Notes: generated by a model from the letters alone, not told the origin. Numbered from the stretch's first letter, positions 21,689-33,394 are shown. The stretch: DNA of 64,000 bases from Conchocele bisecta (GCA_029237695.1 CM055265.1:118993078-119057077); one strand, 5' to 3'. Numbers and translations are program-made.

Positions 21689-21893
21689 CAACCCATTACA
21701 TTCAAATTCAAAACACTTTTGTGTATTTTCATACCAATTTTTCTTATTTGTCAATGAAAGTATATGTTTTGACCACTCATTTGAGCCGTCTTGACGAGAC
21801 GGTTCAAATGGTGGTCACAATATATACTTCCGATGAGAAATAAAGAAAATATTTACAGTTTTCCTCAGAAGGCATCGTGTTTCAGATGGTTAA
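21685..21893. mobile_element. TTAA-1 MITE, inverted
   Basis: Starts at the neighbour's TTAA with CAACCCATTACATTC and ends TTTCAGATGG plus TTAA. TTGTCAATGAAAGTATATG leads into the CCACTCATTTGAGCC hairpin. Confidence 0.75.
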
Positions 21894-22345
21894 TTACATC
21901 GAACGATGCATTTCACAAAAACAGCTGAGATATATCAATGACTATTGTACGAATACAGTCGTCACTTGTCCTTCATTATAAATGTGTGTTTGTCGGCTAA
22001 TTATTACATTCGCATGATCGACAACTTTCGACGTCGCAAACGAGGATATGCCAAGTTTCATATGAAATTAGTCAACATACATTTCATAAATATATTAAAA
22101 CAACACAAATGTTTGATATTTATGTCATAAGCACATCATGATACATTGAAGCTGTACTGATGAATACTCTGTGTTATTACACTGTGAAAGACCTTTTATG
22201 CAGTAAATGATATCTACCATCTCGGAAAAAAAATATTTACAAACTAGCTTCATAAGCCACTCTAATATTGCTACATAGAATTTCACTTTTGACCTGTGGT
22301 TCACTCAATTAAACGCGCATTTCATATACTTGAACTCCTATTTAT

Positions 22346-22586
22346 TTAACCCTTACACCGCTATCTTAATTATTGTCGTCTGCTGTTTTCTATTTTCTAT
22401 TTTTATCAAAAACATGCTTTGACAGCACTTTAGAATAATTTACAACATGCTTTGACAGCACTTCAGAATCATTTCCATTGGAAATGATTCTGAAGTGCTG
22501 TCAAACCATGTTTTTATTGAGAAATAAGACAAGATATAAAAACAACAGCACACGACAATTGTTGTGTGTAGCGGTCTAAGGGTTAA
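22346..22586. mobile_element. TTAA-2 MITE, inverted, complete
   Basis: TTAA plus CCCTTACACCGCTATC and TAGCGGTCTAAGGG plus TTAA. Hairpin CAGAATCATTTCCATTGG and complement; TATTGAGAAATAAG follows. Confidence 0.88.
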
Positions 22587-22689
22587 TACATTTGTACATC
22601 AAAAGCTTTAAAAATTGGGTAACCTGGAGACTTTCCAAGGTGTTCAGTTTGGAGAGGTCCCACTGTGTTTACAAGTAGAAAATGAATAT

Positions 22690-22802
22690 CATTAGAACAT
22701 GGTCCTGAAGCGCTGTCAAGCCATGTTTTTATTGAGAAATAAGGCAAGATATAAAAGCAACAGCAGACGACAATTGTTGTGTGTAGCAGTCTAAGGGTTA
22801 AT
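22690..22802. mobile_element. TTAA-2 half element
   Basis: Starts at the hairpin (GGTCCTGAAGCGCTGTC) and continues to AGCAGTCTAAGGG plus TTAA. It lies 100 bp from a full copy, so it may be a deletion product. Confidence 0.65.
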
Positions 22803-23007
22803 GATGCATGTGAAATTCCGTCATCGCTACAGGGTCACTTAAAATTAGACATCTGTGTCGGGTTTCAACACATTTTAGACCATAATTGTTCAAATTAATT
22901 TGTTAAATGTATGCAATAAATGCAAATGATTCAGTTAATTTATATTAATTAACTTAATTTACAACATTCACACATATCCATATGTTGTCAAGAGTCATAT
23001 ACCTATG

Positions 23008-23243
23008 TTACCCTTAGACCACTATCTTATTTTTTTTTTGTCGTCTGCTGTTTATTTTCTATTTTCCATTTTCATCATCAAAAACATGCTTTGACAGCAC
23101 TTTAGAATAATTTACAACATGCTTTGACAGCACTTCAGAATCATTTCCATTGGAAATGATTCTGAAGTGCTGTCAAAGCATGTTTTTTTTTAGAAATAAG
23201 GCAAGATATAAACAATTGTTGTGAGTAGCAGTCTAAGGGTTAA
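23008..23243. mobile_element. TTAA-2 MITE, inverted
   Basis: Left end GTTACCCTTAGACC has lost one A of TTAA; right end is AGTCTAAGGG plus TTAA. The three CAGCACTT arms are intact. Confidence 0.83.
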
Positions 23244-23301
23244 TAATAGATACGCCACTTGACATCATATGAATATGTTTAAATGTACACAATTAGTATC
23301 C

Positions 23302-23514
23302 ATAACCCATTTCATGCTGATGATACGCCATTATGTTTGCGGAAAATCCTCAATACTTTCCTTCTATATGCCGCGACCACCATTTGAACCGTCTCATCGA
23401 GACGGTTCAAATGAGTGGTCACAACATATACTTTCATTGAGAAATAACAAAAATAAAATATTTAAAACAATTCATATACCCGTAAAGCTGTATTATTCCA
23501 CAGTAATGGGTTAA
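23302..23514. mobile_element. TTAA-1 MITE
   Basis: ATAA plus CCCATTTCATGCTGATG at the left, ACAGTAATGGG plus TTAA at the right. The hairpin is perfect: CATTTGAACCGTCTC-ATC-GAGACGGTTCAAATG. Confidence 0.85.
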
Positions 23515-23805
23515 TAAAACAGTATTAAATCTGTATCGATGATGCAAAACATCCAATAACATAGCAGAGGAGATATGTTAGCTGCATGCAGTTTCACTTT
23601 GAGCCAGATAAAAATATTCTCATTGCATGCCATATTTATTTGATTTACCGCAAACCAATACCTGCCATAAGGTAAACTCTTGCCTTCATAAGAAATCTAT
23701 AGTTAACATTATACAGGTTCATCACTTGTTGAAAATATTAACAGATTTTCGTATTGTCGACGAAAATGTTGATTAACATCTCTATTTTCTATTGTAACAC
23801 CTACA

Positions 23806-23935
23806 ATGTGGAAGCATTTATCACGTCGTTGCATTGCAACCACAAAACACAATCGTATCAATTCTGGTTATGCTCGTAAACAGAATACTTTTTCTCATGA
23901 ACCAGATTTCTTATTTCCGAGCCATTTGCCTGAAG
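23806..23935 (+). CDS. Candidate coding exon, unknown product
   Basis: Begins MWKHLSRRCIATTKHNRI and runs 43 codons plus one base to GAAG before GTATGA, a reasonable donor. The N-terminus is rich in R and K, has S and T, and lacks acids, like a mitochondrial presequence. A 66-bp pyrimidine-rich stretch ending CTGTAG and an exon-like block 24002-24050 ending AAG before GTAAGA follow. Joining them in phase reads into TGA after two codons, while the downstream block is open in the other frames, so this exon pair cannot be right as drawn. No match recognised. Confidence 0.25.
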
Positions 23936-24001
23936 GTATGATTTCAATTTTTCTCCCATATTTTTCTTTTCTGTTTCCCATCATTCTCGTGTTACCTGTA
24001 G

Positions 24002-24050
24002 AAAAATGAGCCGGCTAAAAATGGTTGGACGTCATTTGCAAATCGTGAAG
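24002..24050 (+). CDS. Possible short exon between AG and GT
   Basis: Preceded by TGTTACCTGTAG and followed by GTAAGACTG. Two frames are open: one reads KNEPAKNGWTSFANRE, the other KMSRLKMVGRHLQIVK. Only the splice signals support it. Confidence 0.18.
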
Positions 24051-24228
24051 GTAAGACTGAAAAACGTTTATTTTGTTATGTTTGTGTGTTTCTTGACGTG
24101 CGAATCACTTTTGCACCTGTGTGCATATTGTTTTTTCTCTTGGAAAATCTATGTTTGCATTCATGTGCATACATCTGGCTGAGACTCGGGCGGATAATTA
24201 GAAGAATATTCAGAGTGTTTTGTCGAAA

Positions 24229-24705
24229 ATCAAACAATCTGATTTGCTGAGCCTGAGCAAAGCTCAGTCTCACAATGCTTCAGATAAGGAGTTAATAATT
24301 GAGTATTGTCACTCCGTCATTTCTGAAGCAATTGGGTATTTCAAAATTTTAATTGGGTAAAATAAAATCACACTACTGTTTACACATCAACAGACAGCAA
24401 TTATTGAATAGTTTGCTTTGAAATGAAAACATGTCTTGGTATTTCATTAGAATTGTCTCCTTGGAGACAATTCTAATGAAATACCAAGATGTATTTACAT
24501 GGAAAATAAGAAAAAATATGCTATATTTGTGGTCTGTTTATTGTTTTTTTGCAGCATGATAAAGGTACCACAAAATTTATATTCCTTTTTGATACTCGCT
24601 ACTTCTGATTTCAATTGGGTTTTTGGCAAATTTTATTTGGGTATTTAAGCAAATACGCAGCTTATCTGGAGGCCTGATCTCAGCAAATCAGACTGCTTGA
24701 TTTTG
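24229..24705. repeat. Inverted flanks around an SC-2 element
   Basis: AATCAAACAATCTGATTTGC on the left pairs with GCAAATCAGACTGCTTGATT on the right. The SC-2 lies between, so it landed inside a hairpin or carried its flank along. Confidence 0.6.
24277..24672. mobile_element. SC-2 element, complete
   Basis: GCTTCAGATAAGG and GCTTATCTGGAGG ends; hairpin TATTTCATTAGAATTGTCTC-CTTG-GAGACAATTCTAATGAAATA. Confidence 0.78.
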
Positions 24706-24958
24706 AGAATGAGAATTGTGTGTGTGCAGTACATTTCATTATCACAGATTTATCTTAATTATAAAATATTCAGAGCATATATTTCAATCTCGTACTCAAA
24801 TTCAAATACAATGATTGGGCGAGTCTTGTCATGCCAGCTTTGTGGTCTGCCAATCAAGCAGCTTGATTTTAAGTTCATATGTTGAGCACATGCTCATTGG
24901 TTTTATAATCATTGGTCTATATGCATATGTGCCTTTGTATTATCTCATCTGCTGTATT

Positions 24959-25600
24959 TATGCCCCAGGTCTCAGTGGGGCCGGACACACATAGTGTTTG
25001 GACTGTGTGTCTGTGTGTCCGTGTGTCCGGCACATTAAGAAGTTTACCAGAGTTTCGAAATTCTGTTATAACTTCTATATCCCTTGAAGGATTACTTAAA
25101 TATTTCAACACAGTATACCTGTGGATAACTGCCATACATCCATGCTGCCCTTAATATGACCTTGACCTTGACAATTTTGAACTTTTTCCCACATTAAGAA
25201 GTTCACCGGAGTTTCTCAATTCTGTCATAACTTCTATAATCCTTGAAGGATTACTTAAGTATTTCAACACAGCATACTTGTGGACAAATGCCACACATCC
25301 ATGCTGCCCTTACTAATTATGACCTTGACCTTTTTAACTTGACAACTTTGAATATTTTCACACATTAATAAGTTCGCCAGAGCTTCTAATTTCTGTCTTA
25401 ACTTCTATATCCCTTGATGGATTGCTTTAATATTTAACTACATCATAATACTTGTGGGCAAATATCACACATCGATACTGCCCTTAATATGACCTTGACC
25501 TTTTGACCTTCATAAATGTGCTTGTGAATACTTATCACTTTGGTTAATTAACTTTTCCACAGTTTCTCCAATCTGCCACCGGGGGCATTTGTGTCACGAC
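24959..25600. repeat. VN-5 element with about three 185-bp units
   Basis: Opens TTATGCCCCAGGTCTCAG, with CCGGACACACATAGTG and GTGTCCG early; closes CCACCGGGGGCAT. Units share ACATTAAGAAGTT, CCTTGAAGGATTACTTAA and TATGACCTTGACC. Confidence 0.65.
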
Positions 25601-25861
25601 AGGCCACATTTCTTGCTATATTTTAAAATTTACATAAAAATATGTAAATGACATTGAAAACTTTTCTATACTAGTGTCTAGTTTCTGCTTTAATTTTCTC
25701 TCAAATTCCTACTTTCAATATGATTTTCTTTTATTACGCCCTGAAAGAGAAATGGTCTTGCCGTTATATTTGTCATGACAGGCAAAATTAATTGTTCAAA
25801 CAAGTTGTCAAATTGATACTTTTGTAGAAGAAAGAAGAAGAATATGTGCAAGTAAATAATA

Positions 25862-25930
25862 TAGTGGAACTTCTCTAAACTGGACACCCTGGGAAGTTCG
25901 CAGGGTGTCCGGTTTAGAGTGGTTCCACTG
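25862..25930. mobile_element. TA-1 minimal palindrome
   Basis: TAGTGGAACTTCTCTAAACT and GGACACCCTG pair with CAGGGTGTCC and TTTAGAGTGGTTCCACT around GGAAGTTCG. A further loose TA-1 end (TGTCTGGTTTAGGGAGG) lies at 26020-26050. Confidence 0.65.
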
Positions 25931-26153
25931 TAAATCAGGTGTATGGGGTTTGCGATCATGAACAGACGTTATCAACGGTGTGAGATGACAATAGACAAGT
26001 AAGCAGAAATAGATTGCATGGGTGTCTGGTTTAGGGAGGCTGTACTGTCTGTACTTAGTGATGAAGTTTACATAAACGGATTGTTATATCTCACCCCAGA
26101 ATATTTATAACCTCTATAAACTGTTATAATGTTAATATAACTGACTTGCAATT

Positions 26154-26402
26154 TTAACCCTTACACCACTATCTTAATTTTTTGTCGTCTGCTGTTTATT
26201 TTCTATATTCCATTGTTATCATCAAAAACATGGTTTGACAGCACTTTAGAATAATTTACAACATGCTTTGGCAGCACTTCGGAATCATTTCCATTGGAAA
26301 TGATTCTGAAGTGCTGTCAAACCATGTTTTTATTGAGAAATAAGGCAAGATATAAAATCAACAGCAGATGACAATTGTTGTTTGTAGCGGTCTACGGGTT
26401 AA
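26154..26402. mobile_element. TTAA-2 MITE, inverted, complete
   Basis: TTAA plus CCCTTACACCACTATC and AGCGGTCTACGGG plus TTAA. Confidence 0.87.
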
Positions 26403-26780
26403 AAGTAATGTGAAAATGTTACCACCAGCAGAAACTAAAGTACATGTATATGTTTTTTCTTTACCAATTTTTTTTTAATTCAATATCTCCAATGAAATGG
26501 TGTCAACAAATGAAGATGAGTCATGATCGTGAGCTAGCTATACATGGTAATGAATTTTGTTTTCCAAAAAAATAATTAAATTCTTTCCACGGCCATTGCC
26601 ATGCAGTAATTTGCGGTTTGAGTCCTATAAAACATCGCAAATCGGCTAAGATCTGAGAAAACTGGGCTTATTGCTATATTGCTATATTGTGAACAGACTG
26701 AAGACCCGGACCAGCCTGTGCATCTCTCATTAGTGATATGATACAATTATAATAGTATAAAACTATTATAAAGTATTAGA
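26403..26780. other. No clear element
   Basis: AT-rich DNA with an NR-1 trace near 26690-26725 (GACCAGCCTGTGCATC). Nothing else supported. Confidence 0.4.
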
Positions 26781-26784
26781 AAGT

Positions 26785-26932
26785 ATATATTGTTACCGCT
26801 CGTTTGAACCGTCTCGACGAGACGGTTCAAATGAGTGGTAACAACACATACCTTTATGGAGAAATACAAAAAATAATGAGATTTAAAAAAAAAATTATCC
26901 TCTTCTTAGACTGAAATGGTTTAAGCCTTCAG
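26785..26932. mobile_element. TTAA-1 remnant
   Basis: Perfect hairpin CGTTTGAACCGTCTCGACG/CGAGACGGTTCAAATG, then GGAGAAATAC and a degraded right end ATGGTTTAA. Confidence 0.6.
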
Positions 26933-26939
26933 GGATTAT

Positions 26940-27000
26940 CCTGGATTTGTATCTAGCTGCATGATCAGTCTAATCAGGATCTGCACTGGTCAGATGTAAA
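26940..27000. repeat. NR-1 trace
   Basis: GCATGATCAGTCTAATCAGG and ATCTGCACTGGTC match the NR-1 core. Confidence 0.35.
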
Positions 27001-27547
27001 ATAATCACATTTTGTCAGATTTCCGCCCAATTATATATATATACTGCATTTCCCCCTGCAGACACCTGCATTTTAGATCATGATTCAGCGTGAATCTGGC
27101 AGATAGTCTGATCATTTCATTAATCAGGAGTAAGTACACTTCTGCTTAAATAAAATACAACTTTGGGAAATTGGAGGAAACAGCCGAAAAATTACTATAT
27201 AAAATTACCTGCCTAAGATGCAGTTTTTAGTGCAATTACTTTTATTTACTGTTCATTTGCCAATTTGTCATGTATGCAAAGTGATATAAATAAACATAAA
27301 AGAGAGAAAAATGTACCAAGGTAAGGCCAATGAACCCAAGAAAAGATTACATTTTCTTCAGTCAAAAAATAATGGCATCAATGACAGATAACATGGTAGC
27401 GTGCGAGTGTATGTTGATATCAAGAACACTGTATGTAGGAAATGCAACGAGATTCCTACCATTTTCTAACTCACTTACCAAGTTACATAAAAAGACAAAC
27501 ACTAAAATGACACTATCATGATATCTATTTATCAGGTAAAAATTTAT

Positions 27548-27668
27548 ACCATGGAATTAGTAATGGTTATAGCTTCACATATTGATTTTTAATAAATTAA
27601 TTTTGTAGTGAGCAGTAGCGAGCGATAAATTAGTTTATTAAAAATGCAATATGTGAACTATAACTAAC
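27548..27668. repeat. 120-bp hairpin
   Basis: TTATAGCTTCACATATTG...TTTTTAATAAATTAATTT pairs with AATTAGTTTATTAAAAA...CAATATGTGAACTATAA around GAGCAGTAGCGAGC. Confidence 0.65.
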
Positions 27669-27887
27669 TTATTGTTTGCCACGCCCCATTGCGTGCTCAT
27701 GTTATGTTTGATGCATCATGCGCACACAAGGTGACATGATTCGCGTCACAGGAAAGTACGTCAACAAAGCGGGGCATCTGTTTCTAAATATAACTGCACG
27801 TATTACAACGTTTAATGATTAATTTAATACATATTGATGAAAGCGCCGCAATATACCGTGACATTCTTTTTAACCAATAAAACCTTG

Positions 27888-28139
27888 TTAACCCTTTCAC
27901 CCCTAAGTAACTGGAATGGATTTTGATATGTTAATTTTGTAACCGATCCAATTGTCACTAATTTTTTTCAGACTAGTCCATTTATGAAAAGGAGGTGTTT
28001 TTGTTCTTAAAAATATGAAAATTACTTGCAAAAAGTGCAGATCCTGATGAGACGGCTCGTCATGAGCACGAGCCGGCTCATCTGGATCTACACTTTTCGC
28101 CATTGCCACTGTACAGGCCTGTGGTGTTGAAAGGGTTAA
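27888..28139. mobile_element. TTAA-3 MITE, complete
   Basis: TTAA plus CCCTTTCACCCCTAAGTAAC and GTGGTGTTGAAAGGG plus TTAA. The hairpin tip has an extra GAGCACGAGCC, making the arms unequal. Confidence 0.87.
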
Positions 28140-28282
28140 ATGTTGTTTTTGAATGCAGATTGTGACAGTGTAACAGCTGATACAGAAATATGTTATTGGT
28201 CAGTGTGTTGAAGGTCAATGCACAGCGAGAATTGTGTTGAATTATAAAAGTAGGAATCATTATTTATCTCGACTGTCCATGT

Positions 28283-28622
28283 GCAGAGCTGTATTGGCAT
28301 ACATGTATTTTACTTACTTATTTTAGCAGAATACGCATTTATTATCAATAGTGGGAGTGAAATATATTAATACGCATTGATTTTCAAATTGAGTAGTGAA
28401 ATATTGTAATAAAGTTGAAAATTTACTTAGTTGAGCTGCAAAAAGCAAACAGTGTTTGCTCAAAAGCAAATAAGTGAATTTTTAAATTTGTTTTATTTTG
28501 TATCATTTGTTACATATTAAATAAGAAAGAAAATCAATAATACATTTGTAAATGTAAAATATGCATTGAATTTGAAATATGGGGGTATAATACTCTTTAG
28601 ATACAAAACTTATCTTGTGCTC
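28283..28622. mobile_element. SC-3 element
   Basis: GCAGAGCTGTATTGGC at the left and TATCTTGTGCTCTGC at the right. The interior has GTTGAGCTGCAAAAAGC and GGGGGTATAATACTC, matching the copy at 62.25 kb in reverse. Confidence 0.6.
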
Positions 28623-29150
28623 TGCGTGTATATTGGCATCTATCTAAACTGGCCGCCTATTGCAGTAAAAACATAGCTCATTTGTCACATGACTGCCTGT
28701 CCACTCACTGGATTGGTCCCATGGTAGGATGAGTCAACATCTGTGACATGTCATTACAAAAGGGGCCTGGTACTTTTACAACCAGTGTAGCCGCAGAACG
28801 ATATGGTCAAAACCAACACAGTTCGTCTTATCAGAATTTTCAGCCCCAGTGCATGGGACGATCAATTTCCATTTTTATCGCCATATGAGAGGGATTTTGC
28901 CGATCAGGCGCGACACTGGTTAATAATTGAATTATCCCCCCTTTGTGATGGCGGGTCAATTTGTAAGACCTAATCTGAATTATCTGTCCCAAATTGACCA
29001 ATACTCGCCTCAGGACCAATAATTCCGTGTGAAATTGTTAAAGAATCGACTGGACAGTGGACAGTTCCTTAAATCAGTGTGAAACCTGGCACTGCCAGAC
29101 TTTTGGAAACTTTGTATAGCCTATAATTGTCCCAGACAGGGAAACTGGAC
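28623..29150. other. No recognised element
   Basis: Mixed-composition DNA without hairpins, tandem units or convincing ORFs. Confidence 0.4.
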
Positions 29151-29154
29151 CTTG

Positions 29155-29345
29155 CTACTTTTGCGACCAGTGTAGTCCCAGATCAGCCTGCGCAGTCTGA
29201 TCAGGGTCTACACTGATCACTATTGAGTTGTAGGAACATTAATGATTCCTCGGATGAACATTTTAGATTCATTCTAAGTTACGTGAGTGTGCTAGTTCGA
29301 TAGGAGCTACACTGGTCGACAATTGGATAAGCCCATTTTTGTCAT
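29155..29345. mobile_element. NR-1 element, short form
   Basis: TGCGACCAGTGTAGTCCCAG, hairpin GATCAGCCTGCGCAGTCTGATC, then GTGTGCTAGTTCGATAGG and AGCTACACTGGTCGAC. Confidence 0.6.
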
Positions 29346-29385
29346 GGCTTACATGATGCTGCATTGTTGACATGATTCATGCAGA

Positions 29386-29560
29386 ATGCATTCCACCAGG
29401 CATTGGGCCATCTGCCGCACGTCCGATAATACAATTATGATGGCGGAAAATTTGACAGAGTGCGTCGTTGACGATCCAATATTGCCCAATTTGCAAAGCC
29501 AAAATCACCAACAGATTTCATATTCATCCAATTTCATACTGCGATACCGATTCATTGACG
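29386..29560 (+). CDS. Weak coding candidate, unknown
   Basis: An open frame begins MHSTRHWAICRTSDNTIMMA, with a second ATG in better context (ATGATGG) giving MAENLTECVVDDPIL. The region resembles no repeat listed here, but no splice signals or motifs were identified and the frame then enters a TTAA-1 remnant. Confidence 0.12.
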
Positions 29561-29589
29561 GTATCAGAATATGTTTTTATTTTGTTTTC

Positions 29590-29675
29590 ATAATTAAAAT
29601 ATATATGTTGCTATCACTTATTTGAACTGTCTCGAGGAGATGGTTCAACTGAGTAGTAACAACAAATTATTGTGA
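29590..29675. mobile_element. TTAA-1 hairpin remnant
   Basis: TTGCTATCACTTATTTGAAC with tip TGTCTCGAGGAGATGG and GAGTAGTAACAAC; arms no longer match perfectly. Confidence 0.5.
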
Positions 29676-29935
29676 AAAATAATCAGTGATTAATACAAAC
29701 TCGTTCACACTTCACAATTATGATGAGAAGGTGGGCGGGGTTCTGGGGGTCGGATAATATAATATCAGAAAATAAAGTTTGCAAATAACAGTCAACAAAA
29801 ATTAAAAATAATCGATAGTAGCTAATAAAATGTGCCAATAACTGTTCACAGTAAGTATTTCGTAAAATTCACAGTTAACAAATGCCGTAACAGGCTAACG
29901 GTGACCTCAATGATGAAGAATTTAAAGACATAATT

Positions 29936-30179
29936 ATAACCCTTTCAACACCACAGGCCTGTTTAGAGGTATTGGCAAACTGTGCAGATCCAGATGAGCC
30001 GGCTCAATCATAACGAGCCGTCTCATCAAGATCTGCACTTTTTGCAAGTAATTTTCATATTTTTCAGAACAAAAGCACCCTGAAATGGACTAGTCTGAAA
30101 ATCATTTTGTAACAATTGGATTGGTTGGAAAATTAACATATCAAAATCCATTCCAGTTGCTTTGAGGTGAAAGTGTTAA
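29936..30179. mobile_element. TTAA-3 MITE, inverted
   Basis: ATAA plus CCCTTTCAACACCACAGGCC and GAGGTGAAAGTG plus TTAA. The hairpin has an unpaired AATCATA in its tip. Confidence 0.82.
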
Positions 30180-30832
30180 AAACGGCAACCACCCTCCCAT
30201 AATTGGAGCTGGTAATTGCCATTGTGGAAACGGATCCCTGAATCATCGTGGGGACCTTTATACAATGATAGGATGGTGGGTAATTTTGTCAAACTGTTGG
30301 AACCGAATACCATCACAGGAATCGCATGACCTTCATCAGTCACCAGGGTGACACATTCAGGGCTCCAGATACGATATGGTTATACTGACACTGTATTTCT
30401 CCTGTTTCTCTAGTAATAATTGGCAGTAGATCATATTTATTACTCGTATGTTATTGACCGGCATATCCATTTCCTCCTAATTAAGTAAGGCCGTACCAAG
30501 TTCTTTCTCTGTAAAACATCCACGGGTGGGTAGGTTTTGAGGGTGATTCTGTGAAAAAACAAACAGTCTGTGTATGCTATTTTACACTAGCTGTCAACTG
30601 GTGAAGTAATATTGAAACTGATTGGGGCTTGTCCAAGTTTTAAATCCATTCATGAATTTACTCAATAAGTTTAATGAGAGTACCGGTATTTTCTTTCTGT
30701 TTGGCGGCACTTTAAATTATGTTTTTAACCTCCTCAAGGGTTAGGAAGTTTTTAACATGCATTTACCATTTTTTCAAGGCCTTGCTTGTTTTATCGGATA
30801 CTTAGATAGGTTTTGGCCATCTGGGTGGATGC
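30180..30832. other. No recognised element
   Basis: No inverted ends, tandem repeats or exon-like stretches were found here. Confidence 0.4.
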
Positions 30833-31061
30833 TTAACCCTTTCCCTGATAGAGAAGACTTTTCACGCCTCTGCAGAAGATGTCTTTTGAAAACATTGTGG
30901 GAAAAGGAGAAATTGCTTGTTACAAGCAATTTCTCCTTTTCCCACAATGTTTTCTACTCTATCAGATAATTTAACCATCATTTGACCCAGCATTTCATTC
31001 TTTTATTCAGATGTTTTGGATTTGGATGAGTCGAAATATCGCAAAACAGGGAAAGGGTTAA
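30833..31061. mobile_element. TTAA-5 MITE, full form
   Basis: TTAA plus CCCTTTCCCTGATAGAG at the left, AACAGGGAAAGGG plus TTAA at the right. Hairpin AACATTGTGGGAAAAGGAGA...CAAGCAATTTCTCC with a TTGCTTGTTACAAGCAA centre. Confidence 0.82.
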
Positions 31062-31133
31062 CTGAGAAAAGAATTGGCATGGCCAAATTGGAAATACATG
31101 TATTCTATGTTTCTTTTCATTCAAACTATTTCA

Positions 31134-31237
31134 TTAACCCTTTCCCTGTTTTGAGATATTTTGACTCTTCCACAATGTTTTATAAAGACATCTTCTGCAG
31201 AGGCGTGAAAAGTCGTCTCTATCAGGGAAAGGGTTAA
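31134..31237. mobile_element. TTAA-5 MITE, 104-bp hairpin-less form
   Basis: TTAA plus CCCTTTCCCTGTTTTGAG and CTATCAGGGAAAGGG plus TTAA. It keeps GACATCTTCTGCAGAGGCG but lacks the long hairpin, and lies 72 bp from the full copy in opposite orientation. Confidence 0.82.
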
Positions 31238-31679
31238 GGGGTAAGTTACAAAGTACCGGTAATGACTGTGTTTTTGATTTTGCTGGCTTCTTACGAAATC
31301 TGCACTTACACTGCAAACATTATGACCTGTAGTTTGGATAGGATTAAACAATCTTTTTGGTATGCATGCTTTGTTTTAGAGAATCCACCCTTCTGATACG
31401 CCCAGTGGACAAAAACGGGTCATTATGTTTTCACATTGTACGGGTGGACATGGTCACGGCACAGCTTGTCCTCGTGATAACTCTCAAGTTCTACTTGACT
31501 AATATTTATACATGTTTATCATAGTACGAGGACCAATGATAGTGCTTTTTCCACTGAGTTATCTCTCCTTGTATATTGGCTGTGCCTTAATGGACGTATA
31601 TTATGACCTTGTTCATCCATGGTCTTGGGACATGGCAGACTGGCCATGGTGACATCATTGGGAATTACTGTCTCCTTCC

Positions 31680-32062
31680 ACGTTTTTGTGTCGACAAACT
31701 TTTCGCTATTAAACACATTAAATCTAAAAAATATTTAAAAGTAAGTACTTTTTCATCAATAACAAAAAATTCACCCTCCCCAAAAAGTTTTATTTTTGTT
31801 TTCTTAGTTACATCATTTTCAAGCTATCTCGCCAAGTTTCGGAGTCAATTTCCAAAATTTTTGGAAGTTGACTCCCCATGTTAAATTCCCATAGGAAAAT
31901 CGTTTTTTCGCAATAAAATCAATGGAATTTCATGAAATATTTTTTTTGGGGAGGGTGACTTTTGTTATTGATTAAAAAGTACTTACTTTTAAATATTTTT
32001 TACATTTAATGTGTTTAATGGCCAAATGTTCGTCGGCAGCAAAACGTGGAACAGACAGTAGT
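31680..32062. mobile_element. FB-B foldback, compact copy
   Basis: TTGTGTCGACAAACTTTTCG, CATTAAATCTAAAAAATATT and CATCAATAACAAAA at the left pair with the right arm ending TCGGCAGCAAAACGTGG. A small hairpin CAATTTCCAAAATTTTTGG lies in the middle. Confidence 0.7.
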
Positions 32063-32277
32063 GCTTTCCACTTTATGGTGCTTATCTGCGACATGACACA
32101 GACATTGTGTTCCTGTCACATTTACGATTCCCAAATATGAATCATAATAGCCAAGCAATGAGAAATGGCTTTGTTTTAATTTCTAATGTGTGATAGTGAC
32201 TGGGAAATGGAACCTTGTGGCATTGCAATTATATTAGATTTGATCTTTTTACAAATTCACACTGTCTGATTATTATA

Positions 32278-33345
32278 CCCCCACAAACAAAGTTTTGGGT
32301 GAAGGGTGCAGTGTAATCAGCGCGTCTGTTAGTCAGTCTGTTAGTCTGTTAGTCTGTTGGAGCAATATATATTGTTATCAGGCTACAGGATATTTGATCA
32401 GTAGCCTATTTCACCAACATTGCAAAGTATACTTTTCTAGCAAAGTATACTTTGAGGGAGAAATTTTAAATTTTAAGATAAATTTATTATTTTTTATTAT
32501 ACTGAATTTATTACATTATCACAGCCATTTTGGCTGTGATAATGTAATAAATTCAGTATAATAATCCTACATAGTTTTAATCATCAAATATATGCAATCA
32601 TTAGTTCTGTATGAAATAATGCGTTTCGGAAAAATCAATGATTACTCCCTCAAAGTATACTTTGCTAGACCAATGTTGGTGAAATCGGCTACTGGTGGTG
32701 GGTCGGTCTGTTGGAAATCGCATGTCCGTTCTATACATTCTAAACCGATAATGGATTTTCAAATAATTTGCCACCAATGTTTACCATGTTGAGCCGATGT
32801 GTCGCGTTCAATACCCACATGTCTATATCCAAGGTCAAAGTCACATAGAGGTCAAAGGTCAAATTTTGTTTCCATTCTATATCTTCTAAACTGATAAATG
32901 GATTTTCAAATAATTTACCAAATGTTTACCATGTTGAGCCTATGTGTCACGTTCAATACCCACGTGTCTACATTCAAGGTCAGTCACTTAGAGGTCAAGG
33001 TCAAATTTTGTTTTCGTTCATAATCTTCTAAACAGAAGAATGGATTTTCAAATAATTTGCCACAAATGTTTGCCATGATGAGACGATGTGTCCCCTTCAA
33101 TGTGTCTATGGCCAATGTAACAGTCACTTAGAGGTCAAGGTCAACTTTTGTTTTTGCTCATTATCTTATCTCATTATCTAAAACGATGAATGTATTTTCA
33201 CTGAGAGGTCAAAGGTAAACAAAATGGGCATGAAATTTTGATTCTGACCTGTTGAAACTCATCTGATATTAAATCTGTTTATGTATCAAAGCGATGTTTG
33301 TGGGGGTGGGGGGGGGGGTATTATGATCACTCCTGTGATAGCTCT
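32278..33345. repeat. VN-4 element holding a CWG-2 MITE
   Basis: Opens TATACCCCCACAAACAAAG, then GTTAGTCTGTTAGTCTGTTGG; closes GATGTTTGTGGGGG and a poly-G run to GGTATTATG. After the MITE, about three 115-bp units share TTCTAAACYGA, TGGATTTTCAAATAATTTGC and AGGTCAAGGTCAAATTTTG. Confidence 0.65.
32402..32691. mobile_element. CWG-2 MITE inside VN-4
   Basis: Ends TAGCCTATTTCACC and GGTGAAATCGGCTA, flanked by CAG and CTG. Arms include AAAGTATACTTTGAGGGAG; central palindrome ATTACATTATCACAGCC and complement. Confidence 0.8.
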
Positions 33346-33394
33346 AGTTAATTATTTTAATGATGGAAGAACAAATATTTTGATAATCGAATAA

